Source: Spodoptera frugiperda | Taxonomy: Eukaryota; Arthropoda; Insecta; Lepidoptera; Noctuidae | Direction: 5' to 3' | DNA: 64,000 nucleotides | Assembly (NCBI RefSeq): GCF_023101765.2 | Contig: NC_064213.1 | Coordinates: 4,898,001-4,962,000 of the forward strand | Part shown: positions 33,167 to 45,193 of the stretch, piece by piece | Layout of the letters: each line of letters opens with the position of its first letter | Position numbering within the stretch: position 1 is the first letter of the stretch | Translations under genes and position numbers: made by a program | The notes under the pieces: generated by a model | What the model saw: the letters and a program-made list of their open reading frames with translations, nothing else | What the model was told of the DNA's origin: nothing | Database searches by the model: none

Positions 33167-34147
33167 GTGTTAGTGATCATGTCAGTTTAAAAACTTATTT
33201 TGTAAAGAGGTTTTGGTATACGGTATGTTTTGGGTTCGTATAGTTTACTTATTACCTGGTTACATTAGCATTGTTTGGTGTAGACATATTTTCTTTTTAT
33301 CAATCTTACATACATATTACATGAACATGTGATAGGTCTCACCCTATCTTATAACTTCCAGGTAGATTTATAACTTGAATACATACTTAAACAGTTTTGT
33401 GTGGTGAGGCTACACTAATGTCACTGATACGAGTACGATTAATAATTGAACTTACTAGTATTCCAATTTCTATTAACAATTTAATATTTAGGCTTCGCAG
33501 TCCTGACAGTTCCTGACAGTAATCGGGTTGGAGCCCAAACGCTGACTTATCAACGTTAAAAAAATTATATTGATTTACAAAATTTTCTATATTTTCATTA
33601 GGTATACATAATGTAACTCGGCAACCGGTACCTCGACCAACAATTGGGCGGCCCACGCGAGCCCTAGCCGGCCTCCGTAAACTTCCTCCGGCATTTCACC
33701 CACAGAATGTTTAAGAAAAAAAAAACCTAATTGAAATTATGTTGGCCGCAACTCCCGACTAAGTTTCCGACGGTGAGAGCTGCAATACCGAGTTTTATTA
33801 TCTTAATAAAAAGCGGAAAACTTGGGGGTTATTTTTAACGGCGATATTCTGCGGTTTCCTGAGTGTCTCTGGTAGGATTTAAGTTTGGTAATTAAAAGTT
33901 GCGGTTCGTTAGCGCCGTGCGGTTAACACTTGTACTGTGGAGCCAATTTGCGACGCGCATGGTCTGCTGCCTGACGCGTTCAGTACAAAGTTAACACGTC
34001 GCGCGTCGCTCGCCTTTTACACGAATTTCATGTTTTAACAACGCCATTTCATTCATTAAAATTATACCTTTATCATAATGGGTTTACGTTTCATATAGTG
34101 ATTTTATTTTTAACCGATTTCGGAAAGGAAGGAATTCTGAATTTGGA
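33167..34147. other. Unassigned, with GC-richer block 33640-34010
   Basis: The block around 33640-34010 is unique-looking and CpG-containing, for example GTTAACACGTCGCGCGTCGC near 33992. No reading frame with a known domain. Confidence 0.35.
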
Positions 34148-34305
34148 TTTTTTATGGAATAAGCCGGTAAAGGAGCAGACGGATCACCTGATGGTAAGCA
34201 TCGCCGCCGTACATGGGCACAGTGCGTTGCCGGCCTTTGGGGGGTTAGGAATTTAATGGTTGTTGGGGAATTAGAGATTGGTAAGTAGGAAGGGGGAATG
34301 GATGG
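34148..34305 (-). repeat. Family B repeat, fragment
   Basis: GGATCACCTGATGGTAAGCA, GCGTTGCCGGCCTTTGGGG and GGGGAATTAGAGATTGG. An internal deletion removes the GCGTTACAAG region. Confidence 0.88.
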
Positions 34306-35487
34306 TTCCATGATTGTATTTTTGTTTAAGTACCGTATAGCATACAAATACTCGTAACATAATAGATAAAAAGTTCTTATATATGATATGGGTACCTCTA
34401 CGGGATATCCTGAACCTCTTCCAAATAACAGAAGTGCTACACCGTCACTATAAATTGAGACGCGTCCATTTTGCATTTACAAAAGCTGGACCCATTCACA
34501 CCGTCATACATCTTGTTTATAAATATTTCTGCAGCTATCCATATGTGCTTGGAAAGTAATATTTCCGTCTGCTATCGTCCATAAAATGTTTGTCTTCGTC
34601 GGGAAGGGTACGGTGTGACAGTTGACTAATGTTGTTTGTTCAAACTGAAATGGTCAGGGCTCCCGGTTTTCACTTTATTGTTTACTTTCAATAGACGACT
34701 TTGATTAATAGCAACTATCTGTGCAGTTTGTTATCTTCAGACTAAGTAGTCTGTTGTAAATAGTTCTAAAGGAGAAATTGAAATGTGTATTTTAAAGGAT
34801 TTATCTATATTAGATCTTCGACGATTACTTTAAATTGGTATACTCGACGTAAGTTGAGTTACATATTTATATAAGCTGTTCTAAAATTATCTTCCACGGC
34901 TTTCCTGGGAGGTAGTGTTATGTTTGAAGATTACAATAGTAAATAAGGAGTAAATAATAATCTACTATAAGAATAGCATAATCGAATATAAGAAAGCTAC
35001 CGACAATGTTATACAGAACTATTCTTACCATACAGCCCAAGACTAGACGAAACGGAAATCAGAAAAACCCAACAATTATTCGGCTTAGACAAATCGACCA
35101 AAACGAAGCAATTTCATCTAAATACCGTAACGTGACGTATTAGCCAATGGAGTAACACCGCACAAATATAAATATTGTTATTGTTCCCTTAAAGAGGTGC
35201 GCGTTTCCCGGGGGCGTTCATCAATCATAATTTATTACCCTATTGTTACCCCAGCCCTGAATAATCGCTCATATCCGAAACACCTTCCTAGGGACGCAGT
35301 CACACTTGGGAAAACTGCTTTAATAAATTGATGGCTACATGTTTTGTTACTCATTAGTTATTAATTACTATTAATTTCTAGTGTAATATTGTTTGAAAAC
35401 AACTGTTAGTTTAGGGATATTATCCTCTAATTAGTACACCTATTTGTTACAAAACTGCACTGTTGCAACTGCAAAAGACGTTGTGCA
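34306..35487. other. Unassigned spacer
   Basis: No gene recognised. The stretch 35165-35310 (GTGCGCGTTTCCCGGGGGCG and following) is GC-richer and apparently unique. Confidence 0.35.
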
Positions 35488-35675
35488 CTGTTGCATGGTT
35501 GGTGCGGTGGCTGGGTAACCGACTGTCTTGCAAAGTGTAGCGGGTTTGGTTCCCGCACGGATAAACTCTTTGTATGATCCACAAATTGTTGTTGTGAGTC
35601 TGGGTGTCATGTGTATATGAAATTGTATGTTTATGAACACACCCACGACACCAGAGAAGATCTTAATGTCAAATG
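35488..35675 (+). repeat. Family A tRNA-derived SINE
   Basis: CATGGTTGGTGCGGTGGCTG, GTAGCGGGTTTGGTTCCCGC, ACTCTTTGTATGATCCACAA, ACACCCACGACACCAGAGAA. The B box has one substitution. Confidence 0.9.
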
Positions 35676-37654
35676 TACTTAAAGGCATAATCTCACGTCG
35701 TTTTGGTTATGGTAGAAAATACAGGGCGCTTTTACTACACCATATTTAGATAAATACAAGAAGTATTTATATTTATGAAGTACCAAATACAATTTGTAAG
35801 TAATTTTTGCCGCCAAGTTCGCCGAATTTTGTGTCTCTTGTTAGCAAAGACATCATAAATCTGATTGTAAGATCAGATGAAGTCTCTCTAGGGTTCGATT
35901 CAGGCAAGGTCAGACCTACTACATAAGTTACAATCGATCTACTGCTAAATAATTCACATGAAAGAATCTAGAAGAAATATCTCAAACTCTAAAAGAAAGT
36001 CAAAGATAATTCAACCGCAAAGTTTTGTCAAACGTCTGCTACCGAAACTAACTTACACTGGCCTTTTTAAGCCATGAACGACACACTTAAGCAAGTGCTC
36101 TTAACTTGATTAACTTAGTTATTGATGAGAGCGACTGTGTTAGCTAATTCTCTTGGAGAATACTCCATTAGGTTTAACTTGATCCAAATCTCGGTTTAGT
36201 TTTAGCCATTTTTCGGATAGCTTCAAGCAAAATCTTAATTTTATTTGTATTACACTTGAGACGGTTATAAAATCGATTGGTTTAAGGATTTCGAGTTGGT
36301 TACAAAATCAAAGAGCCTTCGGGGTTTGCTAAGAGGTTTTTGAAAGTAACTTTTTTCTAAAGTGAACGTTTATTTAGTTTAAAATTGGCTTTGAACTCTT
36401 GGTAAGGCGAATTTTAACGTCGGTGAAGATTAAGGGATATTCTGGGAATTGCTACTTCTATGAGCATGGTGAAAAGATTTTGTAATAGAAGAATAGGTTC
36501 GTTTTTAATTAGGATGAAAATGGAAACCTCAACTTTGTTCTCATAGTAATTAAAGTAACATAACATTACAAAATGAACTGAGAAAGTCAAGTTTTAATAA
36601 AACACCGAGAACTTACTTGCAAAACATTTGTGCACATTTTCCGACCAATAAAAAACTACCTACAAACTACTAAAACACTCGAGTAAAAATCTGGGACTCA
36701 TTTAAAAATATTCAGCTATCTTACATTCCATGATAAATTACCTTTAGCTCACAAAAGACTCCCAAATCACCACGCCACCATGTAAACAAACACCAAACCC
36801 AGTGTGAACAGGAACCCACCGTTCCCTTACTCCGTAGTATTGCAACCGAAGGAAATTGCTTTTTTCTTTATTCCTTGAGTTACTTGATATTGTGTGAATT
36901 ATGAAAATTGCCTCGCTAAATTGTTGATTTATTGCCAACGAGCCACTGAATTAGGTGCCAAGGAATTGTTTTAGGGACGCATTTTTGATATAATTTATGA
37001 TGATGTGTGATGTGATGTGATTTTAAGTAATAAGTTAGAGTAAGGGTGAATGAACTGTTGTGATTGAAAGTGTGGGTGTCTTTGTTTGTGATCTACGAGT
37101 TAAGTTTGTTTTGAAGTTTCTAGAAATACTTACTTAGTGAGGCCTTCGGGCTAACTGTGAAGAAGAACATTAGTAGATGGATAAATCTCGAAATGGATTA
37201 TTTTAATCGGACTTTCAAAATAAATACTGTTTGGTGATATTGATCATACTTGAAACAGATAGTGTTGACATTAAGAGAGACTTTTAACGTCAACACTATA
37301 CTTTAAATCGCTTTATCTAAGTACTTTATTTTTTAAGAGATTTCAAAATAAAGTTAATCTTAATAAATAACGCTAGTTAACGCAAGATCTAAATAGTTAT
37401 TGTCATTACATACCTAATCGTCAACCCTCTCTTAATTAATAGAGAAATTGTGACTGTGCAGTTACAATTTCTCTTAAACAAACAGACAGACAGATAGACA
37501 TTAAAACTAACATTTCAAAATAATGATGATAATCTCTGGAGATTGTGTCACCGTAAGTGTGTTACGACGTATGCAAATTCCCAAATGGTGGAGACATTAG
37601 AGTGAGTGACAGGTACATTAGGAACATTACGGTCTACGTTCCAAAGACAATGAG
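35676..37654. other. Unassigned, no repeat family
   Basis: Unusually long repeat-free stretch. Two small inverted repeats occur: ATAGTGTTGAC at 37259-37269 with its complement at 37289-37299, and AGAGAAATTGT at 37441-37451 with its complement at 37464-37474. No coding frame with a recognisable product. Confidence 0.4.
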
Positions 37655-37740
37655 AATGCACGAATTAGATAGGAGTGAGACTTGGCTAGGCTAGAGACTG
37701 GACTGTCTCAAGTTGGTAGAATTGTCTCAAGGTTGAATAC
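37655..37740 (+). repeat. Local duplicate unit, copy 1
   Basis: GAATTAGATAGGAGTGAGAC, TTGGCTAGGCTAGAGACTGG and GTCTCAAGGTTGA. A second, diverged copy starts about 230 bp downstream. Confidence 0.75.
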
Positions 37741-37887
37741 TTTGCAATATAGAGACTGATTACATTTTTAATTGAATTTGAAAACATTTTTGCAATTTTT
37801 GGCGTCCCCAATAATCATTTAACTCCTAATACAAAATAATATTTCACAGAATATGAAATAGTAAATGATGGACGCATTGATGCACAG

Positions 37888-37990
37888 GAATGTATGAATT
37901 AGATAGAAGTGAGACTTGGCTAGACTAGAGACTGGTGCGTTGGACTGCCTCATGTAGGTAGAATTAGCGTCAAGGTCGATTCTGATCAAT
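37888..37990 (+). repeat. Local duplicate unit, copy 2
   Basis: GAATTAGATAGAAGTGAGAC, TTGGCTAGACTAGAGACTGG and GGTAGAATTAGCGTCAAGG. It is longer than copy 1 in the centre. Confidence 0.75.
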
Positions 37991-38611
37991 ACATGTATGG
38001 GGAGTGATATTAAATTTTCGAATTCTGGTCTTCTCAATTATTCTCATAGCTGGTTAGTTGATTAGGGGTTTGCTGCAATGGTTCTCCTGTTAGAGTCGCG
38101 GGTCACGTAAAAGGTTTTCAAATATTATATGTTTTCATATATGTCTAGAATAAAGTTATATGGTAATAGACCCTCTATTACATAGGTTTAGTAACACAAT
38201 TGTTGAATATTGGGTACTGCATTGTAACATAATATCTTCAGAAATGTAATATTAACATTATCTATATGAGGACATTCGTTCAATACTCAACAAGCTACTA
38301 ATACCATGTTCATATAACCTACTTCTTCATTAGCAAAGCATAACATGACATAATTGAAGACTACGTAGTGTAGCTACGCCAGCGATATTTTATCGAAGTC
38401 GATTAATCGGCTAGAGACATCCCTTACGGAATTACCTTGTAATTTATTACTGCTAGATTATCTGGATTTACGGCCATATTACTCTATAACATATTCATAT
38501 TAATATACAATTATTAACGTAGACAGATAAGCATTGGTTACATGATATTATAGTACAAGTTTACATGTTAATAAGCTCACGCCTTTGTCTTTCTGCGTCG
38601 GAGGTAGAAAC
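37991..38611. other. Unassigned AT-rich spacer
   Basis: No gene or repeat recognised. Confidence 0.4.
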
Positions 38612-38722
38612 TTAAAAGGCCGTCAACGCACCTATGACTCCTGTGGTGTTGCGGGTGTCCATGGGCGGCGCTGATCGCTTACCAGATGACCCGTCCTTTG
38701 GTTGCCCCCTATTAGATAAAAA
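38612..38722 (+). repeat. Family B tail
   Basis: AAAAGGCCGTCAACGCACCT, GCGGGTGTCCATGGGCGGCG, GATCGCTTACCAGATGACCC and a terminal A run. Confidence 0.88.
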
Positions 38723-38737
38723 AAAACTAAAGACAAC

Positions 38738-38898
38738 CCACTTTTTTGAAAGGGGAAAATCATCCAATGACTTCTCCCGCCTTGGGCGAGGCAAGAGGAA
38801 GTTTCAGACTCTTACTGACTAAAAACCACCCCGTTCCTACTGCTGCTTTTCGTACCGCAACCCCGGTAAACCCGCTAGGTAGTCCGCAGCTCCGGAAA
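38738..38898 (-). repeat. Family D repeat, near complete
   Basis: GAAAGGGGAAAATCATCCAA, TGACTTCTCCCGCCTTGGGC, CAGACTCTTACTGACTAAAA, GGTAAACCCGCTAGGTAGTC and CGCAGCTCCGG. Confidence 0.93.
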
Positions 38899-39011
38899 AG
38901 AGAACCCGCTGGAAATATCCTTAAATACTTTTTTAACCTCTTTCATATTCACAGATTTAGTCATACTGAAGAAAACCCCTGACACCCTTGTTTCATCTGG
39001 GGCTCGAATCC

Positions 39012-39070
39012 AATCGGTTCGATACCCGCACGGCGCAACTCTTTGTTTGATACACAAAGTGTTTAAGTAA
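39012..39070 (+). repeat. Family A SINE fragment
   Basis: B box plus following part only: GGTTCGATACCCGCACGGCG, CAACTCTTTGTTTGATACAC. Confidence 0.75.
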
Positions 39071-39337
39071 AATAACAATTAAAACAATGGTGTTTAAGTA
39101 AAATACTTGATTCAGAGTAATCAAAAGCTCGAATTTACTCAGCAATCTAATTCGCGCTTACTGGAGCTAAACACAGCGCTGTATTTCATGGAATCACTTA
39201 ATTGTTCTACAATCTAGTGCTTGTTCGCGTACAATTCGCGGATGTTGGTAAAAGGGATAAGCGAGAAGAGTTTCACAGCTACCTATTTCATGAAGACCGG
39301 TAGCATAGCTCTCTCATAAACCATAACATATTTTAAG

Positions 39338-39612
39338 TATGGCAGAGCCATGATTCGGCACGAATGGGCCTGCTCAACCGGAGTGATACCACGGCTTCAC
39401 AAAAAAACCGACGTGAAACAACGTTTGCGTTGTGTGAGTTAGGTTGTCGGAGGCCCAATTTAGAAGGGGTTCTCAATCTTTCCCATCCAATTTAATTTTT
39501 ACCTAACCCACAATAGACCGGCAACGCACTTGTATTACTCGTGTTTCGGGTGTCCATAGGCGGCGATTGCTTACCATCAGATGATCTGTCACCTACCGGT
39601 TTATAACATAAA
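39338..39612 (+). repeat. Family B repeat, near full length
   Basis: GGCAGAGCCATGATTCGGCA, CAACCGGAGTGATACCACGG, AACAACGTTTGCGTTGTGTG, AGACCGGCAACGCACTTG and GATTGCTTACCATCAGATGA. Confidence 0.92.
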
Positions 39613-39960
39613 AAAATGTTTTCTTCATGAATAAATTTTAATTTGTATGGTCATTATCTACGTCCTGAGTAAATTAATGTGTCAAAAGATAAAACTAGGT
39701 AACGCTATCGCTTATAAACGCAGACTAATTCCTAGCACCCCTGTATCCTCGCGTTCCATGCGACCATTATAATACTGCCGGCCATACAGCAATCGGGAGG
39801 TTTGTTGGTGGCCGTATAAATTGCAGCTTATCGTTCAATACAGCACACGTATTAATACATGGAGTATTTAATGCGTAAAATGAAATGTAAGGAAAGAGAG
39901 AGTAACAAACAATCGTACTTAGTTGTTTAAAATTCTATTGTTTTATACCTATATTCAATC
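39613..39960. other. Unassigned, GC-richer patch
   Basis: 39695-39860 is apparently unique, with patches such as CATACAGCAATCGGGAGG. No gene. Confidence 0.35.
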
Positions 39961-40040
39961 ATGTGTGTCGGTATGTGAATTTATATGTCTGTAAACGCAC
40001 CCATGGCACAGGAGAAAATCTTAGCGTTGGCCAAATATTG
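39961..40040 (+). repeat. Family A SINE, 3' part only
   Basis: GTGTGTCGGTATGTGAATTT, CTGTAAACGCACCCATGGCA, CAGGAGAAAATCTTAGCG; the tRNA-like head is missing. Confidence 0.8.
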
Positions 40041-40665
40041 TATTTATTAAAAATGATCAATATCAATTTTATTCAAATCTTTATAAATAGAGCTGTAGGA
40101 GTTAAGAAAAACTAATTAAGATAAGTAATGATTATTTCGATTTTAACAAAAAAAAAAACACTTCAAGAGGATTCTTATCCTTGGCGTTACCGCCATGGAT
40201 CTGTGCTAAAGGCTCTTTTGGGAACAAAAGGTGTCCCTATAGTACATACATCATACATAACGCATAAGACACGTTCAATACAAAAAGGTCATTTCGAAAG
40301 GTCAGATAAAAGTAGTCAGCTGTTTAGTTCGTAAAGTTAGATGACAGTCTTCGAGTCGGTTCTAGGCTTAATTGGTAGCCTAGACTGCCTAGGTAAGGTT
40401 AATTAATTCAAAAACAGCGCTCGTTACTGCCCGATCTGTAATTTAGGACTTGTGAATTAGAATCCCTTCATTATCTATTTCTAAGGGTTGATTACTCATT
40501 CACAAGTCTTTATTTAATCGCTCTATTCAGTTTGTTTTGAAAGTTAAAATTCATTTGTTAATTTATTCAATGTTTGTTTCGATTCCAAATTGTATTAAAC
40601 TATATTAACTAAATAATTACAACTAAAATATTTAGATCTTGAAAATACCTAAAATTAAATTCTAT
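40041..40665. other. Unassigned AT-rich spacer
   Basis: No gene or repeat recognised. Confidence 0.4.
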
Positions 40666-40870
40666 GATTGCACGGTTGGCGCGGTGGTTGGACAACTGGC
40701 TGCCGTGCAATGCCGTTCAGGTTCAATTTCTGCACGGAGCAAATCTTTGTGTGTGATCCACAAAGTGTTGTTTTGGGTCTGGGTGTCATGTGTATGTGAA
40801 ATTGAATGTTTGTAAACGCACCCACGACACAAGAGAAAATACTAGTATGGGGCAACGTTTAAAAAAAAAC
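40666..40870 (+). repeat. Family A tRNA-derived SINE
   Basis: GATTGCACGGTTGGCGCGGT, degraded B box GGTTCAATTTC, GTGTGTGATCCACAAAGTGT, GTTTGTAAACGCACCCACGA and an A-rich end. Confidence 0.92.
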
Positions 40871-41487
40871 AAAAACAATTGAGTAGATATAAAATAACGT
40901 GCATTTATGGCACACGTTTTTTTCCTCACCATGGTAATACAGCAGCCATTTGCAAAAATAACAAAGAGAAGTCCAGTCCCGGATAAAAATACTACGAAAT
41001 GTACCCAAAAGTTGGTCACAAAAGCAAATAATTACCTTTACTGAAACTGAATGGCTAGATGGGGTTAACGATCCCCCGTGGCCGCCAAGACTTGGCTAGG
41101 AAACTAATTTAAAACTTCTTGATTACAAATCGGTTGACTTAAATAAGGCCAAAGGTTCAAGGGCCAAATTAAATGTACGAGGAAACTGTTGTAAAAATGT
41201 TTTCAAGAAGATTCTGAGTTTGGTTTCTTATTTTCGGTCTGGATTTCGGAATAGGGTCTTAAAGGTAGTTATCTCTTTTATAGCCAAGACGAAGAACTTT
41301 TTTACTATAAGATTGGCTTAATTTAATGAGTATAAAATGTGATGATGCAAGTGGCGCAATCTCACTCCTGCAATTTGATTCCTTTTATCTACGAGTATTG
41401 TTTTCCTATACGACTAAATACAAAAATACGTGTCGTAAATACGTCTAATATTTTTTCATTGCTCAACTGACAGACTAAATAGATGTT
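40871..41487. other. Unassigned spacer
   Basis: No gene or repeat recognised. Confidence 0.4.
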
Positions 41488-41660
41488 TAACCGACTTCCC
41501 AAAAAGGAGGTGGTTCTCAATTAGTCCGGTATTTTATTGTTCTATGAATGTACACCGATTACGTCTAGATTTTTGGACCGACTTGTGTGATTCTTTTATT
41601 GTTCGACGCGGATTAGCTGCAATTTGGTCCCATAAAAAATGTTTCAAATTGGTCCAGTAT
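41488..41660 (+). repeat. Family O repeat, left-hand end
   Basis: AACCGACTTCCCAAAAAGGA, GGTGGTTCTCAATTAGTCCG, TGTACACCGATTACGTCTAG and GCAATTTGGTCCCATAAAAA. The matching opposite end type is at 31440. Confidence 0.65.
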
Positions 41661-42117
41661 CATTTTTTATTTGTATACCCCGTAATCATTCCTATTACCA
41701 TTTACTAAAAAGAAAATAACAACTTTTTTATCTTACTTACATCCAAAATTGCATAAAATTGACTTCGCTAGAGTCACATTTGACCTTTTAACCAAATGAG
41801 ATCTTGTAATACGCGTCACAGCAGAAGTTTAAAATGTAGCTTACATACCTACATGTGAATCCTGACAAAGTTGCAAGTTATGCACTCATTACAAACCTAT
41901 TCATAAAGCCGTACAGAATGTATGCACTATGCAGCCTCCATTTAGTTTTTACTTACTCGTAGTTCTTGTTTTGTATGAATAAAATTAACTAATGATAAAC
42001 TGTGATTGCTTGCGTTTTGAGTGAATACTCTTTGATCAGGCTAGTCCTATTTCTAGTTCCCTATTAGTATAAGATGTACTCATTGACTTGCTATAAAAGA
42101 GGACATAGTCCATCATC
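41661..42117. other. Unassigned AT-rich spacer
   Basis: No gene or repeat recognised. Confidence 0.4.
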
Positions 42118-42260
42118 TTTTTTAAAGGGGGAAAAGAAACTGCCTTTATAGCTGGAGCCCCGGAATACCCGCTAGGTAGTCCCCAGCTCCGGATAAGGTT
42201 TGAGGGCGCGCGGAACGCGATGATGTTGATTTCGAGGAGTGCATCGGTGTGATAAAAAAT
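42118..42260 (-). repeat. Family D repeat with internal deletion
   Basis: AAAGGGGGAAAAG then directly GCTGGAGCCCCGGAATACCC, GCTAGGTAGTCCCCAGCTCC, and part of the 5' extension (GGCGCGCGGAACGCGATG). The TCAGACTCTTACTGAC core is missing. Confidence 0.82.
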
Positions 42261-42737
42261 CCAGTTAATCTATCACCCTAACTAAGAAATCGAATACCGG
42301 GAGTAACTATAGGTTACCCTCTTACTGCTCCGTGAAATAGCACAAGCTGAAAATTGGATCATTCTAAAACTAACCTGCTATTTACTAACAAAACCGCATT
42401 GACTTCGGTAGTCTACACACCTACGCCTACGCCTAGCAGACGCCTACAAAATGAATTAACAAGTCAAATATTTTCCCCGAAGCCAGCGCACGGCCGTACT
42501 CAGGGGAGAAATGGGAACTTTAGACATAATTATTAACAAGACACTTAAAATTAGGGTAAAACTTAAGGCAACCCTTGTCACATTACTTGCAGGATTTAGT
42601 TTGCGACTGTTCAACTGACTGAATAGCTAACTTGTTTGGTACTCATAAGTTAATTTCTTGGGTTGTGTGGATTGGCATTTGATTAGGAGATTGGTATCAA
42701 TAAAATAAGCATAGGTATAACTGTTTGATAACTCTTC
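42261..42737. other. Unassigned spacer
   Basis: No gene or repeat recognised. Confidence 0.4.
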
Positions 42738-42815
42738 TGGTATTCATGGACGACGTCGATTGCTTACCACCAGGTGATCCGTCTGCTCTTTTGCCACCCA
42801 TTCCATAAAAACTAC
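42738..42815 (+). repeat. Family B tail
   Basis: GATTGCTTACCACCAGGTGA, TCCGTCTGCTCTTTTGCCAC, CCATTCCATAAAAA. Confidence 0.85.
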
Positions 42816-43661
42816 AAGTTTATAAATTAAAAGATTTATTCGACTCGCGGATGGTAGCATGTAGATGGCAGCTTGGCCAAGCGCATGAACCAAATGTTCG
42901 AAACTGCAGTTCCTCTTGTACTGAACAGTATTAAACACATAACATATTTGTGAGAAATCCGCCAGGATTCTGTCGTCAGCGAATAGGTAGATAGGTGAGT
43001 GACCAGTTAAGGAATCTTTACTACTGATTGTTATATATCTTGTGTGCTAAATTGTTTTGTATAGTAAAGTGCCTGACACAGAAAACTATAGAGGACATCT
43101 ATTGGCTTTCTTTTTGTTTTACATCAAGTCACCCTGTGATCTAGCCTATAAACATTAAGCTAGCAAAAGAAAACATTTTCAAACGATCCCAAGATACTCA
43201 TACATGTTACTCTATGCTCAGATAAAATTATATTATACATACATACCTTTGCACAAACTTCAAACTAAAGCCACATTGCTTACGTTAGCCGCGCATCAGT
43301 GAGCACCAAGTCACGCAACTCGCAGACAACTTCACTGTGCAAACAAAGCTGGAATTTATGTTATCTCCTCAAGGAGGTGTGAAATTTCTCGCAGTGTGGC
43401 TGAAACAGGGCATACTTAGAAGTTTAATTGTTGTAACAATTTGATTTTACTTAGAATAAGATGTTTTGATGAAATTATTATAGTAATGTCTGTTTTATTG
43501 GTTGAGAGGCCAATGTTCTTATAGAACAAGTTACAGAGACACAGGTAGGTCCAAAACTACAGTTACTGAAGTGTGAACAGCAGTGTTCTTTATGCTTTTA
43601 TTATCCTCAACCAGCTCACCAAGCATGAAGAGAGAATTATAGCAAATCCAATCAAGTGTGT
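42816..43661. other. Unassigned spacer
   Basis: No gene recognised. A self-complementary CTCCTCAAGGAGGTG at about 43367-43381 is shared with 21562. Confidence 0.4.
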
Positions 43662-43738
43662 AGAGCCATGCTTTAGCACGAATAGGATGGCCATCAGGTG
43701 ATCCGTCAGCGCGTTTACCGACTTATATCATAAAAAAA
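43662..43738 (+). repeat. Family B repeat, head joined to tail
   Basis: Head GTAGAGCCATGCTTTAGCAC, GAATAGGATGG is joined directly to the tail CCATCAGGTGATCCGTCAGC and a final A run. About 200 bp of the middle is deleted. Confidence 0.85.
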
Positions 43739-44517
43739 TACCTCTGAAAGAGAGACTAACTGGGAGTGTGGTCTTTGGCAATCTGAGCGTAACACTATGT
43801 TAGATAATTTAATTGTTTCTTCAGGTGTAGTTTATTATTGGAGTTTCGAGCAAATTTTCGTACGTTTAGGCGTTTTTGGCATACCTATTACTAGCAGCTC
43901 ACGCATAGGACCCACTTAGTTTTAAGTCAAATTTCCGTGGTGCTTGGCGACTAGGCTTACAGGAGTTGCAGAGGTACGGGAGGTTGTGGCGGGCTTGTCA
44001 AAAAAAAGAGAAACTAGCATCCTCGTTTATTGTAAATAACTATTTATTATTTTTTCCAAAAAAGTGTGGTGAAGTAGTGAATACGATTCATTGGCATAAG
44101 TATGTTTACCTCGTCATTTTCAATTTCACATTAATCAAGTAAGAAAACTTCAATCCTCCAAAGCAATACCTAAGTATCATAAATTGTGACGTTCGTTACA
44201 AAGTTAGTCTCTCGAAATCTCTCAATATCTCCCCTCGACTCAATCACAAGACTGCGAGAGTCTCTCAAGATGATTGTTCAGTCTCTCATCTCGTCTTGTT
44301 AGGTGCTTCACTTATTTTTATTATCAAGTTCAAATTAAATTGCATGGACTTTTATTATTGAGGTTTATTTTTGGTTTGGTGTTACTTGTTGGTACTCATT
44401 GCAATTAAACTATTATTTATTTATAATCTGTTTCAATGTGTTCACACTTGTAAGTCCAAATACCTTATTTGTCAAGTGCAATTGTTCAACAGGGATTTTA
44501 GTATGCTCGGTTTTCAA
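43739..44517. other. Unassigned AT-rich spacer
   Basis: No gene or repeat recognised. Confidence 0.4.
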
Positions 44518-44549
44518 ATCGAGGTATAGGTGTGAACCTATACCTCGAT
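44518..44549. repeat. Perfect 14-bp stem hairpin
   Basis: ATCGAGGTATAGGT (44518-44531), loop GTGA, then the exact complement ACCTATACCTCGAT (44536-44549). Confidence 0.85.
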
Positions 44550-44580
44550 AAATTAAGACTCACTTCATATTATTATATGA

Positions 44581-44845
44581 TGTTTATTGTAAGTGCTGAC
44601 CAAAGGCCTCTTCTCGCACGGAGATGTTTTCAGCATTAATCAACGCACTTGCTCAGTGTAGCTAGTGATTTCAAACTTATAATTAGAAATTTTATTATAA
44701 GCTCACCGTTTGTCAGTGGTGTCTTAATAATCACCAAATACGGAAAAAGTCACATTGGTACTTTGCCGTTGGTAGGTTTCGAATCCTCATGCATCAGAAG
44801 TGGGCGTCTTAAACCTCCGAGCCATCACGACGTTCCCATATAATC
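44581..44845 (+). repeat. Family L repeat, long copy (LINE 3' UTR type)
   Basis: GTGCTGACCAAAGGCCTCTT, CTCGCACGGAGATGTTTTCA, GGTAGGTTTCGAATCCTCAT and GCGTCTTAAACCTCCGAGCC. Unit of the type found in 3' regions of lepidopteran LINEs. Confidence 0.6.
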
Positions 44846-45193
44846 CAGACGTTTCGATAGACATAACCCAATACAAATATTATCTACGTAATAAAGTAAG
44901 CGTAGATAACATAGTGACAGTTTTGCCAATATCATTTTTGTGGGTGAATGGCGTGGTTGAAGAAAAGAGATACAATGTGAAACTTATTTCCCAAGCGTGT
45001 TGGATTAATTGGGTTCTACGAAGCGTAGGTATTAATTTATTGTCAATAGACGCTGTAGGTACTCTTAATAAAAATTGCCCTATACAGTTAGTTATGTAGG
45101 ACATTACATTATAATACCCGAAAGCTTCTTAATCCCTGATGGGATAGGAATGTGCAGGTGTTCAGTTAGTTATCCATAACGAACGGGATATTA
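44846..45193. other. Unassigned spacer
   Basis: Open frames on both strands (44800-45099 plus, 44880-45104 minus) have no recognisable product. Confidence 0.35.

Noticed and set aside
44800..45104. Overlapping frames of 99 and 74 codons on both strands
   Set aside because: They overlap on opposite strands and have no recognisable product.
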